Shown here: positions 44,179 to 52,646 of the stretch, piece after piece
Numbering within the stretch: position 1 is the first letter of the stretch
Layout of the letters: every line of letters begins with the position of its first letter
Assembly: GCA_012038135.1 (NCBI GenBank)
Contig: JAAVJQ010000001.1
Location: 372,001-436,000, forward strand
DNA length: 64,000 bases
Direction of reading: 5' to 3'
Source of the DNA: Salinimicrobium nanhaiense
GTDB lineage: Bacteria; Bacteroidota; Bacteroidia; Flavobacteriales; Flavobacteriaceae
The notes under the pieces: generated by a model
Told to the model about the DNA's origin: nothing
The model's input: only the letters and a program-made list of their open reading frames with translations
The model's database searches: none
Made by a program: the position numbers and the translations under genes

Positions 44179-45543
44179 GTGAAAAAAAGTCTGCTTATAA
44201 TTCCATTTTTGACCCTGCTGCAGGTGGGACAGCCTGTTAATGCTCAGGTGCCGGAAAAACCGGTAGTGGAAATGGCGCAGGATGATCTGGGGAACGTGAC
44301 AGATGCTTTTCAGGAACATTTTTTTGAGGGGTTAAAGCAAAAAGCAATAGAGAATTACGACAAGGCCATAGATGCCCTGGTGCAGGCGCTGGCATTAAAG
44401 CCAGATGAACCTGTAGTATATCTTGAACTCGGGAAGAACTTTAATGCTTTGCGTCAATATTCCCAGGCATCGGTATATCTCGAAAAAGGCAGAAAAGCCG
44501 CCCCGCAAAATGAGGGGATGCTGGAGGAACTGTACACCACATACTATCAAAATAAAGAGTTTGATAGGGCACTGCCGGTAGTAAAGGACCTTGCGAAACT
44601 CAATTCCGGTTTTGCTGAAGATCTGGTGAACCTGTACATTGAAAATGAAAAATTTGATGAAGCTTTGGCACTACTGGACTCGCTGGATCAAACCAAAGGT
44701 TCCAGCACCTACAGGGAAAGCCTGCGCAGGCAGGTTTATGCCCGCACGAATAATGTCGAAGCTCAGATAAGTGACCTGCAGGAGAATATTGATGTTAATC
44801 CGCAGGATGAAAAGGATTATTTGAATCTCATTTTTGTTTACAGCGAAAATGGGCAAATAGAAGAGGCTTATGCTACGGCAAAGGAGCTGCTAAAAGTAAA
44901 TCCTGAATCTCAGTTGGTGCATCTTGCCCTTTACAAATTCTATATCGCCGATAAAGAGCCGGAAAAAGCTGTGAATTCCATGGAGATTCTTTTGGAAAGC
45001 GACCAGATCGATGAAGTAACAAAATACCAGGCCCTCAACGATTTTTTAATTTATGTGACCGAAAATCCATCTTTGGAAGAGGATTTGATAAGACTGGTTG
45101 AAGTCTTTTCAGAAAAAGAAAATAACCGGAAAGTATATAAACAGCTGGGTACTTTCTTTCTTGAAAAAGGAAATAAAGAACTGGCTTTAGATTATTTTAC
45201 TACAGCACTGGAAAATGAAAAGGATGATTTTGGTCTTTTTAGGGAAGTAATTAGTCTAATGGCAGAGGCCGGAAATTATGAGCAGGTAAAATCCCTGAGT
45301 CAACAGGCTTTGGAAATTTTTCCCACTCAGGCATGGCTTTTCCTGATGAGAGGAACTGCCGAAATGCGGCTGAAGGAATTCAAAAAAGCTGAGACAAGTT
45401 TGCAGGAAGGTCTCGATTATTTAATAGATGATCCTGAAACCGAAAAACAATTTTACCGGCAATTAGCCGAAGCTTACAAAGGAATGAATGAAATGCAGAA
45501 AGCTTCAGAAGCCCTGAAGAAAGCTGAGAACCTTGAAAAATAA
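44179..45543 (+). CDS. Exported tetratricopeptide-repeat protein
   Basis: A 454-residue protein with a signal peptide (about 1-23, KKSLLIIPFLTLLQVGQPVNA) and TPR-like helix pairs over nearly all of the rest (for example AIENYDKAIDALVQALALKPDEPVVYLELG). It starts at GTG 44179. It probably acts as a periplasmic scaffold. In Bacteroidota this gene commonly lies between a nucleotidyltransferase and a DUF4292 lipoprotein, as here; function is not established. Confidence 0.85.
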   Translation: MKKSLLIIPFLTLLQVGQPVNAQVPEKPVVEMAQDDLGNVTDAFQEHFFEGLKQKAIENYDKAIDALVQALALKPDEPVVYLELGKNFNALRQYSQASVYLEKGRKAAPQNEGMLEELYTTYYQNKEFDRALPVVKDLAKLNSGFAEDLVNLYIENEKFDEALALLDSLDQTKGSSTYRESLRRQVYARTNNVEAQISDLQENIDVNPQDEKDYLNLIFVYSENGQIEEAYATAKELLKVNPESQLVHLALYKFYIADKEPEKAVNSMEILLESDQIDEVTKYQALNDFLIYVTENPSLEEDLIRLVEVFSEKENNRKVYKQLGTFFLEKGNKELALDYFTTALENEKDDFGLFREVISLMAEAGNYEQVKSLSQQALEIFPTQAWLFLMRGTAEMRLKEFKKAETSLQEGLDYLIDDPETEKQFYRQLAEAYKGMNEMQKASEALKKAENLEK

Positions 45544-45551
45544 ACTACTTA

Positions 45552-46334
45552 ATGATCAATAAGCGCATATTCCCCCTATTGCTTTTAACCTTAATCTTCC
45601 TCACCTCTTGTGGAGGTGCCCGAAAGGCTAAGATGGGCACTACCGCTCCCGAAGATGCTGCAGTGGCTGCGGTAGTGGCCAGCCACTATGAAAATGAAAT
45701 AGATATAAAAACCTTGCAGGGGAAGTTGTCCCTCAATTATCAAACTGAGGAGCGTAACCAAAGCGTTACCGTCAATTTTAGAATGAAAAAAGATGAGACC
45801 ATCTGGATGAGCGGTCAGTTGCTTGGTATTCCTTTGGCAAAGGTGATGATTACTCCTAATTCTGTTCAGTTTTATGAAAAGATCACCGGGACCTATTTTG
45901 ATGGGGACTTCAGTTTGTTGAGCGATCTATTAGGGACTCCTCTCGATTTTCAGAAAGTACAGAATCTCCTGCTCGGTCAAACTATCTATGACTTGAGGGA
46001 CGAAAGATATAGGCTTACCGAATCTACCAGGGGCTATCAATTAGAAGCTGTTAATAATGAATTCCTAAAACGCATGTTCCTTTTAGATGCCGGAAATTTT
46101 AAAGCCCTGGCTCAACAATTGGGACAGCCCCGGGAAAACAGAAGTGTAACCGTAACATATCCGCAGTACCAAAAGGTGGAAGGGCAGTTGTTTCCTCAGC
46201 AAATACAGATACTTGCGAATGATGGAGCTGAAAATACCCGTATAGATATGACCTTTAGAGGAATTGAATTTAATGTTCCCGTGTCTTTCCCTTTTTCAAT
46301 ACCTTCGGGCTACGAAGAAATTACCATTGAATGA
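45552..46334 (+). CDS. DUF4292 lipoprotein
   Basis: A 260-residue lipoprotein with a signal ending in FLTSC (Cys20). The mature region (IKTLQGKLSLNYQTEERNQSVTVNFRMKKDETIWMS) is predicted as a LolA/LppX-like half-barrel, matching DUF4292. A role in carrying or sensing lipids at the outer membrane is plausible but unproven. Its stop overlaps the EnvC-like start by four bases. Confidence 0.87.
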   Translation: MINKRIFPLLLLTLIFLTSCGGARKAKMGTTAPEDAAVAAVVASHYENEIDIKTLQGKLSLNYQTEERNQSVTVNFRMKKDETIWMSGQLLGIPLAKVMITPNSVQFYEKITGTYFDGDFSLLSDLLGTPLDFQKVQNLLLGQTIYDLRDERYRLTESTRGYQLEAVNNEFLKRMFLLDAGNFKALAQQLGQPRENRSVTVTYPQYQKVEGQLFPQQIQILANDGAENTRIDMTFRGIEFNVPVSFPFSIPSGYEEITIE

Positions 46335-47554
46335 GAATAAAAGTCCTTTTTAAGCAGTGCCTGCTGACAGGTATTTTTTTGATAAGCCTAAACACTTTTG
46401 CTCAACAAGATAAACGGGAAGAGCTTGAGGAGCGCAGGCAGCAGTTACAGCAGGAGATCCAGAGGATCAATAACCTGCGTACCACGAATCTAAAAAAGGA
46501 AAAATCTATTCTTACCCAGGTTGAGGACCTCGATCAGCAGATACGTACTACAGAAAATCTTATCAGGGTTACCAATCAACAGGCTAATCTTTTAACCAGG
46601 GAAATAACCACGAACCAGAACAAGATAGGGGAGCTGCGAAAGGAACTGGAACAGCTAAAAGAGGACTATAGTAAGATGATCAACAAGTCTTATAAGAGCA
46701 AATCTCAGCAAAGCAGGATCATGTTCCTCTTATCTTCTGAAAATTTTTTACAGGCCTACAAAAGGCTGCAGTACATGAAGCAGTATGCCAATTACAGGCA
46801 TCAGCAGGGGGAAGAAATTAAAGCGAGAACAGTAGAACTTCAGGAGCTGAATAATAACCTGGCGGAGCAAAAGAAGTCCAAGGACAGGCTTATTGCCGAA
46901 AACAGAAATACCAGAGCAGAACTGGAGCGAAACAGGAAAACTCAGGCGGGACTTATCGCTGAAGTACGGAAAAAAGAAGGGCAGTTCGCAGCTCAAATAA
47001 AACAAAAACAAAGAGAGGTAGACGAAATAGATAGGGAGATAGAAAGAATTATTGCTGAAGCTATTGCAGCCAATAACAAAGCCGAAGGTTCCACCTCCCG
47101 AAGTGTCTTTAAACTTACTCCTGAAGCCGCAGCCCTTGCCGCCGACTTTGAAAAGAATAAAGGAAAATTACCGTGGCCGGTAAGAACGGGAACTGTTGTT
47201 CTAAGGTTCGGTACTCAACCTCACCCTATCGTTAAAACCGCCACCATGAACAGTAACGGAGTACGAATAGCGACAGATCCGGGTTCTAAAGCGCGGGCAG
47301 TGTTTGGAGGTACGGTAAGTGAGATCATTGCAGTAAAAGGCTCCAGCCTTATGGTAATGGTGCGTCATGGAGACTATATCACCATTTACAACCATTTGGC
47401 TTCTGTAGATGTTAGAAAAGGACAGGAAGTAGCTTTAGGTGAGGAACTGGGAACCGTAGCCATCAATAAGACCGATGGCAGAACAACCTTGTACTTCGTG
47501 ATGTACAAGAACAACCAGAAGCTCAATCCTGAGCATTGGATCTATCAGATGTAG
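46331..47554 (+). CDS. EnvC-like murein hydrolase activator (M23 domain)
   Basis: A 407-residue exported protein: signal peptide (about 1-24, ending TFAQ), a long coiled coil (25-255) and a C-terminal LytM/M23 domain (about 280-407). The zinc-ligand motifs are degraded: the HxxxD-type site reads MNSNGVRIATD and the HxH site reads TLYFVM. This argues for an inactive activator like EnvC, which switches on amidases at division, rather than an enzyme. Gene order TPR-DUF4292-EnvC is shared by many Bacteroidota. Confidence 0.9.
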   Translation: MRIKVLFKQCLLTGIFLISLNTFAQQDKREELEERRQQLQQEIQRINNLRTTNLKKEKSILTQVEDLDQQIRTTENLIRVTNQQANLLTREITTNQNKIGELRKELEQLKEDYSKMINKSYKSKSQQSRIMFLLSSENFLQAYKRLQYMKQYANYRHQQGEEIKARTVELQELNNNLAEQKKSKDRLIAENRNTRAELERNRKTQAGLIAEVRKKEGQFAAQIKQKQREVDEIDREIERIIAEAIAANNKAEGSTSRSVFKLTPEAAALAADFEKNKGKLPWPVRTGTVVLRFGTQPHPIVKTATMNSNGVRIATDPGSKARAVFGGTVSEIIAVKGSSLMVMVRHGDYITIYNHLASVDVRKGQEVALGEELGTVAINKTDGRTTLYFVMYKNNQKLNPEHWIYQM

Positions 47555-47941
47555 TTTTTTAGAATCAAGAGCCAAGAGACTAGAGGCAAGACTTGATATC
47601 GTAAATCTGGACTGGCAACTCAAGTGGTCCGGGTTAAGCTCCGGAGGAGCGAAATATTTCTAGAGGAACTAATGTGCTTAAAAGGAGGTCTGGAGGAGCG
47701 GCATAGGTACGGGAGCGGGGGAGCCAGAAAAAAGTTGACAATTGATGGTCAGGCACGGATTACAAGTCCGCGCCATCTAATTTGTTCCTTTTAAAAATGT
47801 CAGTTTTATATCTGCCGTAGGGACTAAATATAGGTGGCAGAATTTTTATACCATGATACAGTGTCCTGTAGGGACACCATAAGGGGAATATTCGGAAATT
47901 TGGTATAAAATGCGGCACGGATTACAAATCCGCGCCATCTT
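47555..47941. repeat. REP-like composite repeat region
   Basis: A 387-base gene-free region. Direct copies of GGCACGGATTACAA(G/A)TCCG with CGCCATCT occur at 47752-47777 and 47914-47940. Between them are nested inverted repeats: TCTGCC/GGCAGA (47811-47816 and 47836-47841), TTTTATACCA/TGGTATAAAA (47844-47853 and 47901-47910) and GTGTCC/GGACAC (47861-47866 and 47872-47877). The second copy abuts the thioesterase stop codon and may act as its transcript end. This resembles bacterial BIME-type arrays. Confidence 0.75.
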
Positions 47942-48457
47942 CTAAGATTCTACAAATAATGCTTTTAGCTCAGTCGCATCTCCGGGTTTCATTTTTCCGG
48001 CGAGCACAAGGCTTAGCTGCTTTCTGCGAAGGGCAGCTTCATATCTTTTTTTCTCGAGCTCAGTTTCAGGTTCAATAGGCGGTACATTAACCGGAGTTCC
48101 GGTTTCGTCTACAGCCACAAAAGTGTATATAGCTTCATTGGCTTTACTGCGTTGTCCGCTTTCCCGATCCTCCACCCATACATCGATATAGATCTCCATA
48201 GAAGATTTAAAAGACCTTGAAACTTTAGCTTCAACGGTCACTACGCTTCCTAAGGGAACCGCTTTATTAAATGCAACATGATTTACCGAAGCAGTTACCA
48301 CAATCCTGCGGCTGTGACGTCGTGCGGCGATGCTGGCCGCACGATCCATACGCGCAAGTAATTCCCCTCCAAAAAGGTTATTTAAAGGATTGGTTTCGCT
48401 GGGAAGTACAAGATCGGTTAATATGGTCTTTGACTCTTCGGGAGTTTTCGCTTGCAT
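47942..48457 (-). CDS. Hotdog-fold acyl-CoA thioesterase
   Basis: A 171-residue protein. The hotdog helix motif with catalytic Asp is seen as LVLPSETNPLNNLFGGELLARMDRAASIAARRHS (residues 11-44), and VNHVAFNKAVPLGSVVTVEAKV follows. This matches the YciA/BACH-type acyl-CoA thioesterases that hydrolyse medium- to long-chain acyl-CoA in the cytoplasm. A perfect promoter -7 element lies 15 bases upstream, and REP-like repeats lie on both sides. Confidence 0.92.
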   Translation of the reverse strand: MQAKTPEESKTILTDLVLPSETNPLNNLFGGELLARMDRAASIAARRHSRRIVVTASVNHVAFNKAVPLGSVVTVEAKVSRSFKSSMEIYIDVWVEDRESGQRSKANEAIYTFVAVDETGTPVNVPPIEPETELEKKRYEAALRRKQLSLVLAGKMKPGDATELKALFVES

Positions 48458-48471
48458 TTTCTAAATTTTCC

Positions 48472-48480
48472 GCAAAGATA
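48472..48480 (-). promoter_or_regulatory. -7 promoter element of the thioesterase gene
   Basis: On the minus strand it reads TATCTTTGC, a perfect TAnnTTTGC, 14 bases before the ATG at 48457. Confidence 0.65.
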
Positions 48481-48593
48481 AGCTGCTTTAACATATAAAA
48501 GCCGTTAAGGCAGTATTAAAATGAGGGAAAGAAGCTAGCTCGCTGCGCTTCTAGAACCAAGAACCAAGACTTGTTCTGAGTTCTGCTCCGGTT

Positions 48594-48616
48594 GGTGCGG
48601 ATTTGTAATCCGGGCC
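48594..48616 (-). repeat. Third REP-like copy (inverted)
   Basis: GGTGCGGATTTGTAATCCGGGCC is the reverse complement of the 47914 copy except for two bases. The 265-base gap around it (48458-48722) also holds simple CAAGAAC units near 48553-48570 and a small ATCCCCT/AGGGGAT hairpin at 48656-48672; no gene is visible. Confidence 0.7.
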
Positions 48617-48722
48617 AATTTCTTTCTCTTCAAGTAAAATTTCTTCCAAAGAAAGATCCCCTAAAAGGGGATTTCCATGACTTTATTATCTGCCTACTGA
48701 AGACTGCGCACTGCAAACTGAA

Positions 48723-49652
48723 TCACAGTTCTTCTACCAGTAACCAGGCGCCGGGATAAGTTCTTTTTACCCTGTACAGTTCATTTATGGCGTCTCTGCG
48801 GTTTTCATGGCTGCTGGAAAGCACCTGATGCAATCCAAACCTGTTTTCACCTATTTGACGGGCTTTAAATCCTTCAGCTTTTAATTCTTCAACAGCTTTA
48901 GCAGCATTTTCAGCTTCTCTAAAAGCTCCGGCAACAATATGGTAATTTCCGGTTTGTTTAGAAACTTTAAGTGTTACTGCGGGCAGCGGATTGTCAATAA
49001 CAAAGGTAGCCTGCTGTATTTGGTTTTCGAGTTGTGACACAGCTTTTTGCTGTTCAGCAATGTTATGCTCGTTTACCTGATCGCTGTAGATATTCAATCC
49101 GGCAGCTCCACTCAGCCCGAAGGCGACTAAGCCAACGGCAGCATATTTTAACCAGCGATTAGCTCTTCTTTCGGGAGTAAAGGCAACAGGAGCTTTTTCT
49201 TCAATAGCTTCAGCCTGCTTTTTATAGATTTCCCTGGAAACCGCGGTTGCCGCAAAGCCTTCAAGACCAAAAGCCTCTTTAAGAAAATTGTTTTTTTCAG
49301 CAGGTTCGAACTGAAGTTTCTCTCCTTCAGAAATCCTGAAAGATCCTATATTGGGAAGATCTATCCTTTTGTTCTCTTCCAGTACAACCTCCAGGTCCTG
49401 TACGAATTGGGAGATGATCTCAAGTGCTTCCTGGTAAGACACCTTCTCTGCCTCTACGAGATAATTAGCCAAAAGACCGTCATTTTTGATCAACTGTCGG
49501 TTGAATGAAACTGTCTTTTTAGGAGGGAAAAACTCATTCGAGGAATGGTCAATTTGGGCCGAATGCTGCTGTGTGATAAAGGCCCCAAATCCCGGTAGGA
49601 TCACACATTCGTACCGGTAAAGAAGATCGTGGATGTAATTTGTTACTGCCAT
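48723..49652 (-). CDS. HU-CCDC81-like and SPOR domain membrane protein
   Basis: A 309-residue protein with an unusual order of domains. Residues 1-75 resemble an HU/CCDC81-type N-terminus (YIHDLLYRYECVILPGFGAFITQ); about 75-130 is a second HU-like part ending in DLPNIGSFRISEGEKLQF. A membrane helix follows (about 165-185, WLKYAAVGLVAFGLSGAAGL) and a C-terminal SPOR domain (235-305, YHIVAGAFREAENAAKAVEELKAEGF) that binds denuded glycan strands. The ATG at 49652 excludes a weak upstream extension. It is divergent from dprA. It may tie a cytoplasmic polymer or DNA to the division septum; this is inference. Confidence 0.88.
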   Translation of the reverse strand: MAVTNYIHDLLYRYECVILPGFGAFITQQHSAQIDHSSNEFFPPKKTVSFNRQLIKNDGLLANYLVEAEKVSYQEALEIISQFVQDLEVVLEENKRIDLPNIGSFRISEGEKLQFEPAEKNNFLKEAFGLEGFAATAVSREIYKKQAEAIEEKAPVAFTPERRANRWLKYAAVGLVAFGLSGAAGLNIYSDQVNEHNIAEQQKAVSQLENQIQQATFVIDNPLPAVTLKVSKQTGNYHIVAGAFREAENAAKAVEELKAEGFKARQIGENRFGLHQVLSSSHENRRDAINELYRVKRTYPGAWLLVEEL

Positions 49653-49744
49653 GTAAACAAATGTAGAACAAAAAATATTTTCAAAAAACAGCTGCAGCAT
49701 ATTTTATTAACAAATTTTTGGATTAATTTTCATGCTTTGTTCTA

Positions 49745-50848
49745 ATGATGAAAGATTCTGATCTTCAGTATGTTTTGGCCTTACAGCATGTCCCGAATTT
49801 AGGTGATGCATCTGCCAAAAAACTCATTCGCCATGCAGGTTCTGCCGAGGCGGTTTTCAAAGAAAAAAAGGCTGTTCTTTTAAAGATAGACGGGATAGGC
49901 AGTACCAAACTGGCCGATCTCTTTTCAGCTGAAAATCTAAAAGCAGCCGAAAAAGAAGTGGATTTCATTCATCAGCATAAAATTGAAACACTGTACTACC
50001 AGGACCCCAACTATCCGGAAAAACTGAAACATTGTTTTGATGGACCTATTCTGCTTTTTCAACGCGGAAATGTTGATCTTGTTAATAAAAAGATTTTAAG
50101 CGTAGTAGGAACACGTAAAGTGACTCCTCACGGCATCAGGTTTTGTGAGCAGCTTATTGAAGATCTTGCTCCTCTGGACCCTGTTATAATTTCGGGTTTT
50201 GCCTATGGAGTAGATATTACTGCCCAAAATGCTGCAATGAAAAACGGACTCCAAACCATCGGCTGCCTTGCCCATGGCTTAAACCAAATTTATCCCGGGG
50301 TGCATCAAAAATATGTGAGAGGGGTAGAAGCAAATGGGGGCTTTTTAACCGATTTTTGGAGTACAGATGTTTTTGACCGGAATAACTTCTTAAAGCGAAA
50401 CCGAATTATCGCCGGCCTCAGCGAGGCTACCATAGTCATAGAAAGTGCCGAAAAAGGAGGATCTTTGGTGACTGCAGATATTGCCAACTCTTATAACCGC
50501 GAAGTCTTCGCCGTACCGGGAAGGCCAACAGATTCGCAAAGTAAAGGTTGCAATATGCTTATAAAATCACAGCAGGCGCATGTGCTGACAAGTGCTGCCG
50601 ATCTGGTGTATCTGCTCAACTGGTATCCTCAAACCGCCGTAAAAGCTGTACAAAAACAACTCTTTGTAGAGCTGGAAGATGAGGAGGAAGCCTTATATGG
50701 CTACCTAAAAGAGAATGGAAAGGAACAACTGGATCTTATTGCCCTCAACTGCCGTATCCCCACCTTCAAAGCTGCAAGCCTGCTGCTCAACATGGAGCTC
50801 AAAGGAGTAGTAAGGCCATTGCCCGGAAAGATGTTTGAAGCCGTTTAA
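49745..50848 (+). CDS. dprA: DNA-processing protein DprA
   Basis: A 367-residue protein of the DprA/Smf family, which loads RecA on incoming single-stranded DNA in transformation. A SAM/HhH-like N-terminus (QHVPNLGDASAKKLIRHAG) precedes the Rossmann-like core with VVGTRKVTPHG, ISGFAYGVDITAQNAAM and FDRNNFLKRNRIIAGLSEATIVIESAEKGGSLVTADIA. The DprA_WH-like C-terminal domain is present. Its stop overlaps the convergent trpS stop by four bases. Confidence 0.95.
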   Translation: MMKDSDLQYVLALQHVPNLGDASAKKLIRHAGSAEAVFKEKKAVLLKIDGIGSTKLADLFSAENLKAAEKEVDFIHQHKIETLYYQDPNYPEKLKHCFDGPILLFQRGNVDLVNKKILSVVGTRKVTPHGIRFCEQLIEDLAPLDPVIISGFAYGVDITAQNAAMKNGLQTIGCLAHGLNQIYPGVHQKYVRGVEANGGFLTDFWSTDVFDRNNFLKRNRIIAGLSEATIVIESAEKGGSLVTADIANSYNREVFAVPGRPTDSQSKGCNMLIKSQQAHVLTSAADLVYLLNWYPQTAVKAVQKQLFVELEDEEEALYGYLKENGKEQLDLIALNCRIPTFKAASLLLNMELKGVVRPLPGKMFEAV

Positions 50849-51813
50849 TAACCCAACTTACCTCTAACCCGCGCCAAAACCTTATCGGCCACTTTCCTGG
50901 CTTTTTCTGCACCTAAGGCTAAAGCTTCTTCCACTATTTCAGGGTTTTCCATATAATGGTAATACTGTTTCCGTTCCTTTTCGAAACGTGTGATCAACAG
51001 CTCAAATAAAGCCTGTTTTGCATGTCCGTATCCGTAGCCCCCTGATTCATAATTGCGGCGCATCTCGGCGGTTTGCTCCTTTGAGGCCAGCAATTTATAG
51101 ATGTTGAAAACATTATCTGTATCAGGATCTTTTGGATCTTCTAAGGGAGTACTGTCGGTTTGAATCCCCATGATCTGCTTCCTCAGCTGCTTATCGGGCA
51201 AAAAGAGGTTGATGATATTGCCTTTGGACTTGCTCATTTTCTCCCCATCTGTGCCCGGAACATACATAGTCTCTTCAGAAGCCTTTGCTTCAGGAAGTAC
51301 AAAGGTCTCCCCTAATTTTGCATGAAATCTTGAAGCAACATCCCTTGTGATCTCAAGATGCTGTAGCTGGTCCTTCCCCACAGGAACTATTTCGGCATCA
51401 TAAAGAAGAATATCTGCAGCCATGAGCATAGGATAGTCAAAAAGCCCTGCATTTACATCCTCCAGCCTGTCCGATTTGTCCTTAAAGGAATGGGCAAGGG
51501 TGAGGCGCTGGAATGGAAAAAAGCAGTTCAAATACCAGGTGAGTTCAGTCGTTTGGGGGACATCACTTTGCCGGTAAAAAACAGTCTTTTCAATGTCCAG
51601 TCCGAATGCCAGCCAGGTCGCAGCCGTAGAGAGCGTATTTTCCCGTAAGATCTTTGGATCTTTTATCTGTGTTAGGGTATGTAAATTGGCTATAAAAAGG
51701 AAAGATTCGTTCTTTGGGTCATTTGCCATTTCAATGGCCGGGATGATGGCTCCTAAAATGTTCCCCAGGTGCGGAGTACCTGTACTTTGTACCCCCGTAA
51801 GAATTCTGGACAT
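50845..51813 (-). CDS. trpS: Tryptophanyl-tRNA synthetase
   Basis: A 322-residue class I synthetase. The HIGH-type motif is TPHLGN at residues 13-18, and the KMSKS motif appears as GEKMSKSKGN near 191-200. The dimeric bacterial TrpS length (about 320-335) is matched. On the minus strand TACCTTTG at 51833-51840 lies 19 bases before the ATG and serves as its -7 element. Confidence 0.96.
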   Translation of the reverse strand: MSRILTGVQSTGTPHLGNILGAIIPAIEMANDPKNESFLFIANLHTLTQIKDPKILRENTLSTAATWLAFGLDIEKTVFYRQSDVPQTTELTWYLNCFFPFQRLTLAHSFKDKSDRLEDVNAGLFDYPMLMAADILLYDAEIVPVGKDQLQHLEITRDVASRFHAKLGETFVLPEAKASEETMYVPGTDGEKMSKSKGNIINLFLPDKQLRKQIMGIQTDSTPLEDPKDPDTDNVFNIYKLLASKEQTAEMRRNYESGGYGYGHAKQALFELLITRFEKERKQYYHYMENPEIVEEALALGAEKARKVADKVLARVRGKLGY

Positions 51814-51832
51814 TAGCTTTTCGTATTTTTGA

Positions 51833-51881
51833 CAAAGGTAAATTTTTTACAGAAGACCTTCAATCCATTTCACTACTTTTG
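51833..51881. promoter_or_regulatory. Divergent -7 elements of trpS and plsC
   Basis: TACCTTTG (minus strand, 51833-51840) drives trpS. TACTTTTG (plus strand, 51874-51881) lies six bases before the plsC ATG, implying a nearly leaderless plsC transcript. Both match TAnnTTTG. Confidence 0.55.
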
Positions 51882-51887
51882 GCAGGT

Positions 51888-52646
51888 ATGCAAATACTTA
51901 GATCTTTCCTTGTGGTCTTGTGGCGAATTTGGTTCTATATCCTTATGGCCATTCCCATCCTGGTACTTTTTCCTTTCCTGTTGCTTTTTACTTCCCGCAC
52001 GAAATTTTATCCGCAATTTTTTATGATCGCCCGCTGGTGGGCTCTTTTTATTCTCTACGGAATGGGGTTCTATCCTTTGATAAAAAAGGAACAGAGGCTG
52101 GTGAAGGGAGAAAGCTATATGCTCGTCGCGAATCACACCTCGATGACAGACATAATGCTCATGTTGGCCACCATTAAAAATCCCTTTGTCTTTGTAGGGA
52201 AAAAGGAACTGGTGAAAATTCCCCTTTTTGGATACTTCTACAAGCGTACCTGTATTCTTGTTGACCGTAGGAACCAGCGCAGCCGCAAAGAAGTTTTTGA
52301 CAGTGCCCAAGGCAGGTTGAACAACGGGACCAGTATCTGCATCTTTCCTGAAGGAGGAGTGCCCGAAGATGAATCCCTTCTCCTGGATTCCTTTAAAGAC
52401 GGGGCTTTTAGGTTGGCTATAGATCACCAGATCAAAATTGTTCCCATAGTTTTTCACGACAATAAAAAGCGCTTTCCCTACATCTTTACAAAAGGCAGCC
52501 CGGGAAAAATGCGGGTGAAGATCAAAGAGTTCATTCCCACTGCAGGCATGACGCAGGAAGATAAGAAGAAATTACGGGAACATACCCGGGAAGTAATCTT
52601 AAACGAACTTTTAAGTAAAGAACCGGCTGTTAAAACTTATAGCTAA
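51888..52646 (+). CDS. plsC: 1-acyl-sn-glycerol-3-phosphate acyltransferase
   Basis: A 252-residue membrane-bound enzyme of phosphatidic acid synthesis. The catalytic NHxxxxD is VANHTSMTD near residue 82, and the substrate motif FPEGGVPED near 155 replaces the usual FPEGTRS, a variation typical of some Bacteroidota LPAATs. Two N-terminal hydrophobic helices anchor it. The ATG at 51888 is chosen over an earlier TTG that overlaps the promoter. Its 3' end overlaps the convergent barrel-protein gene by 17 bases. Confidence 0.93.
   Translation: MQILRSFLVVLWRIWFYILMAIPILVLFPFLLLFTSRTKFYPQFFMIARWWALFILYGMGFYPLIKKEQRLVKGESYMLVANHTSMTDIMLMLATIKNPFVFVGKKELVKIPLFGYFYKRTCILVDRRNQRSRKEVFDSAQGRLNNGTSICIFPEGGVPEDESLLLDSFKDGAFRLAIDHQIKIVPIVFHDNKKRFPYIFTKGSPGKMRVKIKEFIPTAGMTQEDKKKLREHTREVILNELLSKEPAVKTYS

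Noticed and set aside
46331-47554. EnvC-like protein as an active M23 peptidase
   Set aside because: The expected HxxxD and HxH zinc ligands are not present, so an activator role is more likely.
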